A stretch of DNA of 64,000 bases, from assembly GCA_028865235.1 (NCBI GenBank), contig CP114561.1:3058001-3122000 (forward strand), read 5' to 3'. Shown piece after piece: positions 1 to 6,508 of the stretch (its first letter is position 1; the number at the start of each line of letters is the position of its first letter). The notes beneath the pieces are model-generated. The model made no database searches, had not been told where the DNA came from, and saw only the letters and a list, made by a program, of their open reading frames with translations. The position numbers and the translations under genes were made by a program. The stretch comes from Candidatus Manganitrophus sp. GTDB lineage: Bacteria > Nitrospirota > Nitrospiria > SBBL01 > Manganitrophaceae.

Positions 1-20
1 TCAAGAGCAGACTGGACCCC
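1..20 (-). repeat. REP-like element, right-hand (inverted) copy, partial
   Basis: The sequence AGCAGACTGGACCCC is the inverse of the GGGGTCAAGTCTGCT head seen at 2,690, 3,452 and 4,885, with one mismatch. The hairpin part lies outside the window. Confidence 0.6.
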
Positions 21-96
21 TTTGGATGGATATTTTTGTGCGGTAGAGAATAATCGTAGATATTTTCCAGAAAAGAAATTATTCGGCGGAATCTAA
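1..96 (+). pseudogene. C-terminal coding tail fused to REP end (toxin-tail-like)
   Basis: An open frame enters from the left edge and stops with TAA at 94-96. Its first codons read through the right-hand REP sequence as RADWTPL, then continue into a short basic tail ending in LFGGI. The fragment at 5,876-6,127 reads through its REP in the same frame (RADLTPL) before a different tail. This suggests a displaced C-terminal module, like a polymorphic-toxin tip, followed by the candidate immunity gene at 211. Only 31 residues are visible and no toxin family is recognisable. Confidence 0.35.
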
Positions 97-210
97 ATGA
101 ACTTATAAGGTTGTTAAGTTACAGCCACCACATACTGGAGGGTCGCTGAACCGTACAGGTCATAGTAGTACTCTTTCTGGCCGAAAATAAAGCGGGTAAG
201 GAGATATTCG

Positions 211-759
211 ATGAATTGTCTTAGGCTATGGAATTATCTAATTATTATTTTCCTCCTCCATATGGGAACCTTAACCGCCTATTCAAAGAGTTTGAGGGTA
301 ACTGCCGAAGAATTAAAAACAGAAGTTACATTGGAAGTTATACCGACGAAGGAGAGGTTTGTTGCTAGCGATCGACTTTTTCATATCAAGGTCATTTTTA
401 AGAATCGCTTATCGTCCACATTGTGGTTAAACAAGGCATATAATTATTCCTCATCTCTCTCTGAACTAAAATTTGAAGCTTTATCCCCAAGCGGGAAACG
501 AATACCTCAGGCTTTTCATTTTGAACCACGACGGTCGGATTTAAACAAGGGAGATTTTATAAGAACTAAAAGTGGTGAGGCTTATGAAACAATAGAAGAT
601 GTCCGATGGGTTTACCTTTTTGCAAAGGAGATTGGCACATATAAAATCACAGCTACTTATAAGAACAATCATAATGGTAAAGAGTTTGGCGTGGATGCCT
701 GGATAGGGGAGGCGCAATCTAACACGGCCACATTTGAAGTGGTTTCAGATCAAAAATGA
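211..759 (+). CDS. exported Ig-like small protein, candidate periplasmic immunity protein
   Basis: A 182-residue protein with a clear signal peptide (hydrophobic residues 8-22, likely cleaved near TAYS-K). The start is backed by AAGGAG about 7 bases upstream. The mature part is beta-rich, with a late GTYKITATYKN strand and a final SNTATFEV strand typical of a single Ig-like or BsuPI-type sandwich. I do not recognise the family. It is the first one-gene unit of the AT-rich array and directly follows a coding tail fused to a REP, which is where a toxin's immunity gene would sit. That role is inferred from position and export signal only. Confidence 0.6.
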   Translation: MNCLRLWNYLIIIFLLHMGTLTAYSKSLRVTAEELKTEVTLEVIPTKERFVASDRLFHIKVIFKNRLSSTLWLNKAYNYSSSLSELKFEALSPSGKRIPQAFHFEPRRSDLNKGDFIRTKSGEAYETIEDVRWVYLFAKEIGTYKITATYKNNHNGKEFGVDAWIGEAQSNTATFEVVSDQK

Positions 760-797
760 AAAAAGGGTCAATAAATTATAACGCATAAGAGTTTGTT

Positions 798-840
798 CAT
801 GGCAACTTTTAGGCATCACGAAGGTGAAGAGGAGATGAAA
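798..840 (+). repeat. REP-like hairpin, left-hand copy (degenerate head)
   Basis: ATGGC-CAACTTTT-GGCAT-type hairpin followed by CACGAAGGTGAAGAGGAGATG, nearly identical to 2,699-2,742. The GGGTCAA head is at 765-771, split from the hairpin by about 25 foreign bases. Confidence 0.6.
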
Positions 841-848
841 CGATTCGC

Positions 849-911
849 ATGTCCCGTCCACTTCGCATAGAGTTTCCTGATGCCTACTACCACCTGATGA
901 ATCGAGGCTAG
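849..911 (+). pseudogene. RAYT (REP-associated tyrosine transposase) N-terminal remnant
   Basis: Encodes MSRPLRIEFPDAYYHLMNRG and then an in-frame TAG. This is the hallmark N-terminus of Y1_Tnp-type REP-associated transposases (a R-[IV]-x-x-x-x-AxYHVxxRG-like start). Only about 20 of the family's roughly 150-300 residues remain. A better-preserved copy is at 2,749 and a mangled one at 5,683. Its place just after the REP hairpin is the usual RAYT arrangement. Confidence 0.7.
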
Positions 912-947
912 CCGGGCAGGAGTTCTTTACTGAGTGATTTCTAATTT

Positions 948-1582
948 ATGATTAAAGTATTCATTTCATCTTTGGCTTTGATTATATTTTTGTCTCCTCC
1001 CTTGCCCACGCCGAGCAGCGTGATTTTCAAAAAATCCTCAGCATTCTTGAGAAGGATGCAGAAGTAAAGGCCTTTATACCTTGTTATTTGAATGTCTATA
1101 CGAATGCGGTTTGTCTCGTCACCGAGAAGGTCGTGGTTGAAGGGGAAAGTGAATTTCATAAAAGATCATTTCTTGTCTACAACATTGAACGCGGTAAGGC
1201 AGATAGAATTTTCCTATACGAACAAGAGGAATATAGCGGTCTCCTTGAAATTACTCAAGTAGATCATTTAACTACTATGGCGATTTGGGCAACTGGGAGT
1301 GCGACGATTATTACCTTGTTTCGCGTTATTGATAAGGAGATCAAACTTGTGTTGGAGATTGGCAGCAAGTTTTCACCTGAAATCGTCGATCTCAGTGGAG
1401 ATTTTATCCCTGAAATTTTGATAAGTCGTGGTGAATGGATTGTGGAGAAGGATGGCCATCGAGAGTTTAGACCGGTGAAAACATCAATCTATAAATTTCA
1501 AAAGGATAAAAGCAAATATGTAGAGACCCAAGTCGTTCCATGGAAGGACCGATTTACTATTTCTGAGCAAAAGCCAAAGTGA
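948..1582 (+). CDS. exported small protein with broken signal-peptide frame
   Basis: From ATG 948 the frame encodes MIKVFISSLALIIF and is then out of phase. If the T5 run at 987-991 were T6, it would continue as FVSSLAHAEQR into the body of the protein that is open to TAA 1,582. The same SLAHAEQ export signal occurs at 4,205, so the intact gene is very probably 948-1,582. The body has an integrin/VCBS-like DLSGDFIPEILISRG segment near the C-terminus. The family is not recognised. ATG 1,088 is an internal start that would discard the export signal. Candidate periplasmic immunity protein by context. The break may be a real mutation or a consensus error. Confidence 0.55.
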
Positions 1583-1657
1583 GAAGCGAGCAGGGGTCAA
1601 GTGGGGGTTTGAATGAAAAAAATGGTAGGCAGACCTGGTTTCTGGGAGATACATGTA

Positions 1658-2338
1658 ATGGTCCGATTAGCTCTAACTTTGTATATTATGATGGTCATCA
1701 TAAGTGCCGCTCTAGCTGATAAACCTGATATGTTTGAGTTCGAGAAAATGGTGATTAAGATTGTCAACTACAGCCAGAGCTTGGAGTATCTAATAACAAC
1801 TCCAACTTTAGAGCCAGTGCTGATTGCGACGCAGATTCGAAAGGCTGGCCCTGGTGATCCACTGGCTGAAGTGGTTAAAAATTTAGTCCTTTCGAGAGAT
1901 TCTCGGAGAGAGTCGGCTGCAAGGTTCAGAGACAAATCTGGGAAGCCGATTAAGTGGGCGAATTTGAGTCCAGATAACAATTACGCTTTGGTTGGATTCC
2001 AAGATCCTTCTTTTGAAAATATGTATTCTGCTGCTCTTATGAGAGTTTCCGACCGACACGTTTTGTATGAAATAAAGGTTCCCGGCTCTATTCTCGATTC
2101 TCTATGGTCGCATGACTCAAAAGTGATAGCGATACTTGAATCGACAGAGTATATGAAAAAGACTCCATGGGGATTATTGGCAGCCCTAAGTGGACACCCT
2201 ATTAAAATTCAAACTTTTTTTGTTAGAGCCGTGGATCCAATTTCTCAGCGTGAGACGAGAATTAAAATAGTAGACGGTATTGAGAATGCATCAGCCCTTT
2301 TAGAGGAAAGGAATGAAGGGGACGTCAGTGAGAATTGA
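1658..2338 (+). CDS. exported WD40/TolB-like protein of unknown function
   Basis: The start at ATG 1,658 is chosen because GGGAG lies 9 bases upstream and the protein then begins with a signal peptide (MVRLALTLYIMMVIISAALA); the earlier in-frame ATG 1,613 would mask it. The mature part of about 205 residues has propeller-like blades: NLSPDNNYALVGF and LWSHDSKVIAILE resemble TolB/WD40 strands with their S-x-D turns. It has its own REP boundary on each side. No enzyme motif is visible. Possibly a periplasmic immunity protein; that is inference from the neighbours. Confidence 0.6.
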   Translation: MVRLALTLYIMMVIISAALADKPDMFEFEKMVIKIVNYSQSLEYLITTPTLEPVLIATQIRKAGPGDPLAEVVKNLVLSRDSRRESAARFRDKSGKPIKWANLSPDNNYALVGFQDPSFENMYSAALMRVSDRHVLYEIKVPGSILDSLWSHDSKVIAILESTEYMKKTPWGLLAALSGHPIKIQTFFVRAVDPISQRETRIKIVDGIENASALLEERNEGDVSEN

Positions 2339-2365
2339 AGTGTCATTTATCGAGTATCTATCAAG

Positions 2366-2434
2366 TGTCAACAGGGGGTCAAGGGTCATGTCAACAGGAG
2401 GTCAAGTCTGCGCATGGCTCAACTTTGAGTCATT
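2366..2434 (+). repeat. double REP-like copy
   Basis: Two heads in tandem (GGGGGTCAAG and GGAGGTCAAGTCTGC), the second followed by the hairpin ATGGCT-N8-AGTCAT, which pairs with one G-T wobble. Confidence 0.6.
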
Positions 2435-2653
2435 ATGAAGATGAGTGAAGGTTTAAATCGTAAACTTAGCGGGAGAGATATCGCTAGAGTTGTGGTAATG
2501 GTCATCTTCGCATTAGTTCCTTATTCTCTAAGACAAATTTATCCTGATAGTGTAATCATCCAAGGTCTTTTTGGAGGTATCAGGCTCCTAATTTATTGGA
2601 TGATCCTTTGTTACATAGCTTGGAGAATGGACAAAGGATCTGCAGGTAAGTAG
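2435..2653 (+). CDS. small two-helix membrane protein
   Basis: A 72-residue protein with two hydrophobic stretches (about residues 18-32 and 43-62) and charged ends, so probably an inner-membrane hairpin. The start codon lies at the foot of the REP hairpin, and no strong ribosome binding site is seen. No homologue is recognised. Small multi-spanning proteins are a common form of immunity to pore-forming or membrane toxins, and this gene sits between REP copies like the other candidates. Confidence 0.5.
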   Translation: MKMSEGLNRKLSGRDIARVVVMVIFALVPYSLRQIYPDSVIIQGLFGGIRLLIYWMILCYIAWRMDKGSAGK

Positions 2654-2689
2654 AGAGCCGGTGGCAATTCTGAAGGGGATTAGGGGTCA

Positions 2690-2742
2690 AGTCTGCTCAT
2701 GGCAACTTTTAGGCATCACGAAGGTGAAGAGAAGATGAAACG
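2690..2742 (+). repeat. REP-like element, left-hand copy, best-preserved with RAYT leader
   Basis: Contains the complete head GGGGTCAAGTCTGCT, an imperfect hairpin starting ATGGC, and the RAYT leader with GAAGGTGAAGAG. This is the reference copy for the family in the window. Confidence 0.75.
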
Positions 2743-2748
2743 ATTCGC

Positions 2749-2850
2749 ATGTCCCGTCCACTTCGCATAGAGTTCCCCAGTGCCTACTATCACCTGATGA
2801 ACCGAGGCTTATCCCGGCAGGAGATCTTCACGGACCGATACGACCGTGAA
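2749..2850 (+). pseudogene. RAYT transposase N-terminus, truncated and fused in frame
   Basis: Encodes MSRPLRIEFPSAYYHLMNRG followed by LSRQEIFTDRYDRE, the canonical start of a Y1_Tnp/RAYT transposase through its first metal-ligand strand. After about 34 residues it switches without a stop into unrelated sequence and the downstream membrane gene. The catalytic HUH and Tyr region is absent, so no transposition activity is expected from this copy. Confidence 0.75.
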
Positions 2851-2868
2851 GCTGGAAGTGAGGAGTCG

Positions 2869-3081
2869 ATGAAAGATCTATGGGATCAGATTAAATCGAA
2901 AGAGACATGGGAGAGAATAAGATGGTTTAACAAAATGAAGTCATGGAAGGAAGCTCCACCCACCACAGAAGTTACGAAAAAAGATTTAATTGCCGTAACA
3001 ATTATCGTGGTGATATGTGCGTTCATTTTAATGCTAGGAATTCCCGTTGGGCTTAAAATAATAAAATTTTTTTCAAAGTAA
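2869..3081 (+). CDS. small single-helix membrane protein
   Basis: About 70 residues starting at ATG 2,869, with AGGAG immediately upstream at unusually short spacing. It has a Lys/Trp-rich cytoplasmic N-terminal half, then a strong transmembrane helix (VTIIVVICAFILMLGIPVGL). The same frame is open upstream into the RAYT remnant, so a 110-residue fusion starting at 2,749 could also be made. No family is recognised. The following gene starts 5 bases downstream, suggesting co-translation. Confidence 0.5.
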   Translation: MKDLWDQIKSKETWERIRWFNKMKSWKEAPPTTEVTKKDLIAVTIIVVICAFILMLGIPVGLKIIKFFSK

Positions 3082-3085
3082 CGAG

Positions 3086-3436
3086 ATGAACTGGATTAGT
3101 AAGTCAAATCAGTGGTGGAAACTTCTCGTGTTTTTCATTTTGATGGTCCTTGATGCAAGCTTATTTATCCTGTTTGTTAGGCAGATTAATTCCTCTGGTA
3201 GTTCTGGAGATGAGGGAGGTTTCTGGATGAAGTAAACCTTGGTGCTCCTTTTTGTTAGCTTAGGCGGGGGTGCTTTCTGTTGGTTATGGTTCTCAATTAG
3301 ATGTTCAGTATGTAGGAAGAGCGTAGCGGGTCATATAATTAAATCTACACCAGCAAGTGAGTGGTTCTCTGCGCTGATCTCCATACAAGGGTGCCCAAAC
3401 TGTGGCTCTAATGGGATATCAGGTAGAAAAACTTGA
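3086..3436 (+). pseudogene. membrane-anchored zinc-ribbon protein interrupted by an in-frame TAA
   Basis: ATG 3,086 opens a 49-residue frame (one helix, KLLVFFILMVLDASLFILF) ending in TAA 3,233-3,235. The identical frame continues immediately to 3,436 with a second helix and a CSVC...CPNC pair typical of a zinc ribbon. Read through the TAA it is one 116-residue protein with two helices and a C-terminal zinc ribbon. The simplest view is one nonsense mutation. A restart at TTG 3,239 or GTG 3,242 would still give a 65-residue helix plus zinc ribbon. Confidence 0.5.
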
Positions 3437-3451
3437 TTGAGAAGCGAACAG

Positions 3452-3492
3452 GGGGTCAAGTCTGCTTATGGCTCAACTTTAGCCATCACGTG
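3452..3492 (+). repeat. REP-like element with perfect hairpin
   Basis: Head GGGGTCAAGTCTGCT followed by the perfect 6-bp stem ATGGCT-CAACTTT-AGCCAT. This is the cleanest hairpin of the family. Confidence 0.75.
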
Positions 3493-3498
3493 AAGACC

Positions 3499-3792
3499 AT
3501 GAAGCGCACTATTATATTCTTCGCAATAGCAGGTGCCGTCATTCCGATTATTCTTTTCACAGGTAACCTGATTGAACTGTATTTAAATGTAGAGAGGGTT
3601 CCTACTTCTAGAATAATTTCAGATTATTTATGGCCGTCCTCGATCTTTTTAATTGGAGGTTCAAATATAAGCATGATTAATGCGTTGATAATTTTATTGG
3701 TAGCTGTGCTTGTAAATGTATTTCTATATGTGTTGATTGGTTTGGTTATGGCGTCTGCCTGGGCTCTTGTTTCAAAAGTACGTATGCATTAA
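3499..3792 (+). CDS. three-helix membrane protein, paralogue of the next gene
   Basis: About 97 residues from ATG 3,499 (MKRTIIFFAIAG), just after the REP hairpin. Hydrophobic segments lie near residues 3-22, 40-55 and 62-90. It aligns along its length with the protein at 3,879: both have FAI-x-G-x-VIPI, then ELY, then a central LWP motif, and a final I-GLV-x-AW helix. The pair therefore arose by duplication of a whole cassette. No known family is recognised. An inner-membrane immunity role is possible from context only. Confidence 0.55.
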   Translation: MKRTIIFFAIAGAVIPIILFTGNLIELYLNVERVPTSRIISDYLWPSSIFLIGGSNISMINALIILLVAVLVNVFLYVLIGLVMASAWALVSKVRMH

Positions 3793-3837
3793 CTGTCCTT
3801 AGGTTTGAGAAGGGGCACTGGAAAGGGGTCGAAAGGG

Positions 3838-3878
3838 TTCCAGTCTGTCCATGACTCAACTGTCAATCATTATGAAAG
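3838..3878 (+). repeat. degenerate REP-like element
   Basis: Reads TCCAGTCTGTCCATGACTCAAC and then TCAATCAT. The head is eroded, but the stem ATGACT/AATCAT still pairs mostly through wobbles. Confidence 0.45.
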
Positions 3879-4199
3879 TTGAAGAAAGTGAAGACAAAAG
3901 TGATCACTCACCTAACCAAGTGGTTTGCTATTTCGGGTGGCGTTATACCGATTATGTTGATATCGATTAAGGCGGTTGAATTGTATGTTAGCGACGGACA
4001 AAAAGTTCCATACTCCTCCCTTTATGGGTTTTACTTATGGCCGACATCGCTTTTGCTCCTTGATTCGAGTCATCTGTCTATTGTTCCTGCGGTTTTGGGA
4101 CTTGTGATCTCTATTTTTACAAATGTACTTTTATACACGATTATTGGTCTTGTAATCAGTAGAGCATGGAAGGTGTTTAGCGGTTTGATGGTGTTCTGA
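3879..4199 (+). CDS. three-helix membrane protein, paralogue of the preceding gene
   Basis: 106 residues if TTG 3,879 is used; GTG 3,888 is an alternative start. Three hydrophobic segments (about residues 14-32, 50-60 and 70-100) and the conserved FAISGGVIPI, VELY, LWPTS and IIGLVISRAW stretches match the gene at 3,499. Sequence divergence is substantial, so the duplication is not recent or the copies are under diversifying pressure, as is typical of immunity families. A sub-REP boundary separates the two copies. Confidence 0.5.
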   Translation: MKKVKTKVITHLTKWFAISGGVIPIMLISIKAVELYVSDGQKVPYSSLYGFYLWPTSLLLLDSSHLSIVPAVLGLVISIFTNVLLYTIIGLVISRAWKVFSGLMVF

Positions 4200-4204
4200 A
4201 TCCA

Positions 4205-4384
4205 ATGATGACTAAAGCATTAACAACCTTTCTAGCGATATTTCTAATCGTCTCCCTCGCCCATGCCGAGCAGCGCTACTTCTACGACAGCTTGGGGCAG
4301 CAGGCGGCGGAGAGGAGGAGAGATTGTCAGCCGGTATCGGCGCATTCAGCAACTGCTCCAAAGATGAGCCAAGAGCAGACTTGA
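4205..4384 (+). CDS. 59-residue exported peptide with Rhs-like YD motif, remnant
   Basis: Begins with a signal peptide (MMTKALTTFLAIFLIVSLAHA), then EQRYFYDSLGQ, which resembles the YD-repeat start of Rhs proteins. It then runs through the right-hand REP in a frame that ends TGA 4,382. A related stretch at 5,782-5,964 encodes YFxDSLGRLAAEEEGLSAGI and has a stop in place of the YD tyrosine. The 948 gene shares the same export signal with an unrelated body. I read it as a decayed 5' piece of an exported YD-type protein. Confidence 0.5.
   Translation: MMTKALTTFLAIFLIVSLAHAEQRYFYDSLGQQAAERRRDCQPVSAHSATAPKMSQEQT
4348..4384 (-). repeat. REP-like element, right-hand (inverted) copy
   Basis: Ends with GATGAGCCAAGAGCAGACTTGA, the inverse of the left REP head. 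The left arm of the GGCTC/GAGCC stem is mutated here (CTGCTCC). Confidence 0.6.
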
Positions 4385-4388
4385 TAAT

Positions 4389-4856
4389 ATGAGCCGATTT
4401 CTTTGTGGGACTTTAGGCGCTTTGTTTCTTGCTGTAGGAGTTCTTGTAATAGTTGCCATAATAATTGGAGCTAGGCAAAGCCATTCAGCACTATTTATAG
4501 TTCTGCCTGTTCCTGCTTTACTTGTACTGATTGGTTTCCTAGCGTTGAAGGTGTTTGCCTGTGAAGTACGTTGTGATGATAAGGGCTTGAAACTCTCATT
4601 TGTATTCCGAGAAAAATGGATAAACTGGGATGCAGTGGAAGGGTATAAGAACGTTGCTTGGAGGGGAAATTTTAAAGGCGGGGCTAATGTGTGGATTACA
4701 TTAAAATATCACGATGTCTGGGATGGGAAGAAACACGAGCACAAAGCGATTCTGCTGCTTCCAAGTATTGGCTTACCATCTGGTATGTCTTCTAAAGACT
4801 ATACCACTGCGCTTGATCAGTATATTCCGGATAAAAAAATCGGAGGCCGCAAGTAA
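4389..4856 (+). CDS. two-helix membrane protein with PH-like C-terminal domain
   Basis: 155 residues. Two adjacent helices (about residues 5-27 and 32-54) are followed by a soluble beta-rich domain: V-x-CDDKGLKLSF, REKWINWDAVEGY and VWITLKYHDV resemble the strand pattern of bacterial PH (bPH2) domains, which carry a W-x-x-I-x-x-V/Y signature. It starts directly behind the right-hand REP, with no clear ribosome binding site. A general membrane-anchored bPH-domain protein is the structural guess. Function unknown; candidate orphan immunity by position. Confidence 0.5.
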   Translation: MSRFLCGTLGALFLAVGVLVIVAIIIGARQSHSALFIVLPVPALLVLIGFLALKVFACEVRCDDKGLKLSFVFREKWINWDAVEGYKNVAWRGNFKGGANVWITLKYHDVWDGKKHEHKAILLLPSIGLPSGMSSKDYTTALDQYIPDKKIGGRK

Positions 4857-4884
4857 CTCTTATTTATGTAAAGAAGGAGGCTGA

Positions 4885-4940
4885 GAAGGGGTCAAGTCTG
4901 GTCATTGCTCAACTTTAGCCATCACGAAGGTGAAGAGGAA
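4885..4940 (+). repeat. REP-like element, left-hand copy
   Basis: GGGGTCAAGTCTGGT head, ATTGCT-CAACTTT-AGCCAT hairpin with one mismatch, and the CACGAAGGTGAAGAGGA leader. Confidence 0.7.
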
Positions 4941-4946
4941 ACGAAT

Positions 4947-5090
4947 ATGTTTGGCAGAACAGATTTTAGAATCCACGGAGACAACCAATATCTTAATTTT
5001 AGCGCTTCGAATGGATGCATTATTTTACCTAAAAACATTAGAGAAAAACTTAGTAAAAGTAACGATCGTGAATTGAGGGTAGTGCCATGA
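4947..5090 (+). pseudogene. C-terminal fragment of a Tlde1/DUF2778-type peptidoglycan-targeting toxin
   Basis: About 47 residues: FGRTDFRIHGDN, then SASNGCIILP and a final ELRVVP. The HG...S-x-GCI pair is the catalytic His and Cys neighbourhood of the DUF2778/Tlde1 group of L,D-transpeptidase-like toxins, which damage peptidoglycan; the C-terminal core of the domain is preserved here. The N-terminal half of the domain and any delivery module are missing, and the REP lies immediately upstream. The TGA stop overlaps the next gene's ATG (ATGA, 5,087-5,090), the usual coupling of toxin and immunity genes. Family assignment rests on these motifs only. Confidence 0.6.
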
Positions 5091-5593
5091 AGAATAAAGT
5101 AAATTCGATTGCCACTCTGATATTTATTATTGGATTATTTTTTTCTGAAGTTTCATTTGGTGCTAACGCAAAGTTTTCAAAGGATCAGGCTATCATAGAA
5201 AACCGTCTTTCTGATGGAACGGTGATAAAAGTAGTGGTTCATACGGTGAAGTATCCTTCTAACTTTCCCTATAAAGGAATTCGACGGTGGTGGGGAGCAG
5301 ACTCGGGAAAGCCTCAGTTTTTGATAGAAAAGTTTGAAGTTAAAATTAACGAAGAAAACATCTTTATACCTTTATCCGTATATATGGATTTAGCAAATCC
5401 CAATGAAATGTTTTTGGACGCAAAGAATCAAGAAGCTCAACTTGTCATTATTGGTGGAGATGCGGGAGGGTCATATCGAACTACAATAATTTTTGAAAAG
5501 GGGGATGTTAAGAAAAGAAAAGTATCTCATGGAGAATTTCCAGAAGTTGGCGAAGAAACGGTTTATTCCTTCAATACAAGCACAGAGAATTAA
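5087..5593 (+). CDS. signal-peptide protein, probable immunity partner of the Tlde1-like fragment
   Basis: 168 residues with a clear signal peptide (hydrophobic residues 8-21, cleavage near SFGA-N) and a beta-rich mature part ending near VYSFNTSTEN. It overlaps the toxin fragment by 4 bases. Toxins of the Tlde1 type act in the periplasm, so a cognate immunity protein must be exported, as this one is. The sequence itself is not a family I recognise. The assignment is from gene overlap plus export signal. Confidence 0.6.
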   Translation: MKNKVNSIATLIFIIGLFFSEVSFGANAKFSKDQAIIENRLSDGTVIKVVVHTVKYPSNFPYKGIRRWWGADSGKPQFLIEKFEVKINEENIFIPLSVYMDLANPNEMFLDAKNQEAQLVIIGGDAGGSYRTTIIFEKGDVKKRKVSHGEFPEVGEETVYSFNTSTEN

Positions 5594-5615
5594 AAGCGGA
5601 ATCCGGGGCTGTGAA

Positions 5616-5730
5616 GAGGTCAAGTCTGCTCATGGTTCAACTTTAGTCATGACGAAGGTGAAAGAAAGATTAAACGATTCACATGTCCCGGCCGCTGCTC
5701 CCCGGCGCCTTACTACCACCTGATGAATGA
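5616..5730 (+). repeat. REP-like element plus mangled RAYT start
   Basis: The head GAGGTCAAGTCTGCT, a hairpin ATGGTT-N8-AGTCAT (two wobble pairs) and a CACATGTCCCGGCC...TACTACCACCTGATGAAT stretch correspond to the RAYT start with an internal scramble. No reading frame survives. Confidence 0.6.
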
Positions 5731-5781
5731 TGAATAAGGAGTTGGCTTGGCCGAAGTTCTCGAGTGGGTGATTTTCTAATT

Positions 5782-5935
5782 TATGAAAAACGTATTCATT
5801 TCATCTTTGTGTTGTGATCGTCCTTCTGATCTCCTCCCTTGCCACGCCGAGCAGCGCTACTTCTAGGACAGTTTGGGACGGCTGGCGGCGGAGGAGGAGG
5901 GATTGTCAGCCGGTATTGACGCATTCAGCAACGGC
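5782..5935 (+). pseudogene. decayed export-signal and YD-motif segment
   Basis: ATG 5,782 starts MKNVFISSL, related to the 948 export signal. Frame breaks and a TAG (5,866-5,868) replace the tyrosine in the expected YFYDSLGRL. Nucleotide identity with 4,205-4,384 and 948-1,020 is obvious by eye. Confidence 0.55.
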
Positions 5936-6127
5936 TCCAAAGATGAGCCAAGAGCAGACTTGACCCCTTTGAGACCTAATCCCTTATCCAGTCTGGAAAC
6001 TTGCATCAGCGACTTTTGCTGCAAGGGAACCGCGGTTAAAGTTGGCGTAGAAGCAGGTAACATTTGGAAAACGATTGAGCAACCGATTTTAATCTTTAGA
6101 AACATTCCTATCGTATATGTTCCGTAG
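5876..6127 (+). pseudogene. orphan C-terminal tail fused through the REP, toxin-tail-like
   Basis: The open frame runs from the YD remnant (SLGRLAAEEEGLSAG) through the REP as PRADLTPL into a unique tail of about 50 residues that ends IPIVYVP. The unique part has CISDFCCKG and a beta-like IEQPILIFRNIPIVYV end. The next gene starts 8 bases later. The layout matches a displaced toxin C-terminus plus its immunity gene, but the tail is too short to name a toxin class. Confidence 0.4.
5936..5964 (-). repeat. REP-like element, right-hand (inverted) copy, intact
   Basis: GGCTC-CAAAGAT-GAGCC hairpin followed by AGAGCAGACTTGACCCC. Read on the minus strand it matches the left REP through head and stem. 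With 5,616 it bounds a roughly 350-bp element. Confidence 0.7.
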
Positions 6128-6135
6128 GAGAGGAT

Positions 6136-6414
6136 ATGTCAAAGGTCAAAATATTTGAAGATGGGACTTCCATCAAATGGATAGATAAGGAGACATTAAA
6201 ATATATTGAGAATGAGTATAGCGTTGACATTTGGGTTGACTTTGAGCCTGATTTTTTTAATAACGGTCGGATCATCAAATCTTCATCCTTAGTTCATTGG
6301 CAAACAAAACCTGATGGAGCATCAGATGTAATCAATGAGATCAAGAAGGCTGAAATATTACAAAAAATCAGAGAGTATTATAATTCTGATCGTATTAGAT
6401 GTCGGGTCGAGTAA
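6136..6414 (+). CDS. small cytosolic alpha/beta protein, candidate immunity protein
   Basis: 92 residues with no signal peptide, preceded by GGAGAGG at good spacing. The start KVKIFEDGTSIKWIDKE, a central DIWVDFEPDF strand and a helical C-terminus (SDVINEIKKAEILQKIREYY) give an alpha/beta fold with an acidic face, common among cytosolic immunity proteins. It resembles the Imm74-like layout, but I cannot confirm that. It follows the orphan tail at 5,876 by 8 bases. Confidence 0.55.
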   Translation: MSKVKIFEDGTSIKWIDKETLKYIENEYSVDIWVDFEPDFFNNGRIIKSSSLVHWQTKPDGASDVINEIKKAEILQKIREYYNSDRIRCRVE

Positions 6415-6465
6415 CCTTATTTATAAGGAGAATGAGATTCCGACGGTGTGATTTCTGAGAGGAAA

Positions 6466-6477
6466 GGGGTAGCTCAA
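6466..6477 (+). repeat. GGGGTAGCTCAA direct repeat, copy 1
   Basis: The same 12 bases recur at 6,966, exactly 500 bases downstream, so the pair flanks the lipoprotein gene. A diverged REP head (GGGGTCAAG...GCTCAA) is a plausible origin. Confidence 0.45.
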
Positions 6478-6508
6478 TGCGACCCCATGCGACTTATTGG
6501 AGACAAGC

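Noticed and set aside
798..5964. Integron attC sites
   Set aside because: The repeats carry RAYT starts and REP heads, lack attC core sites, and no integrase is present.
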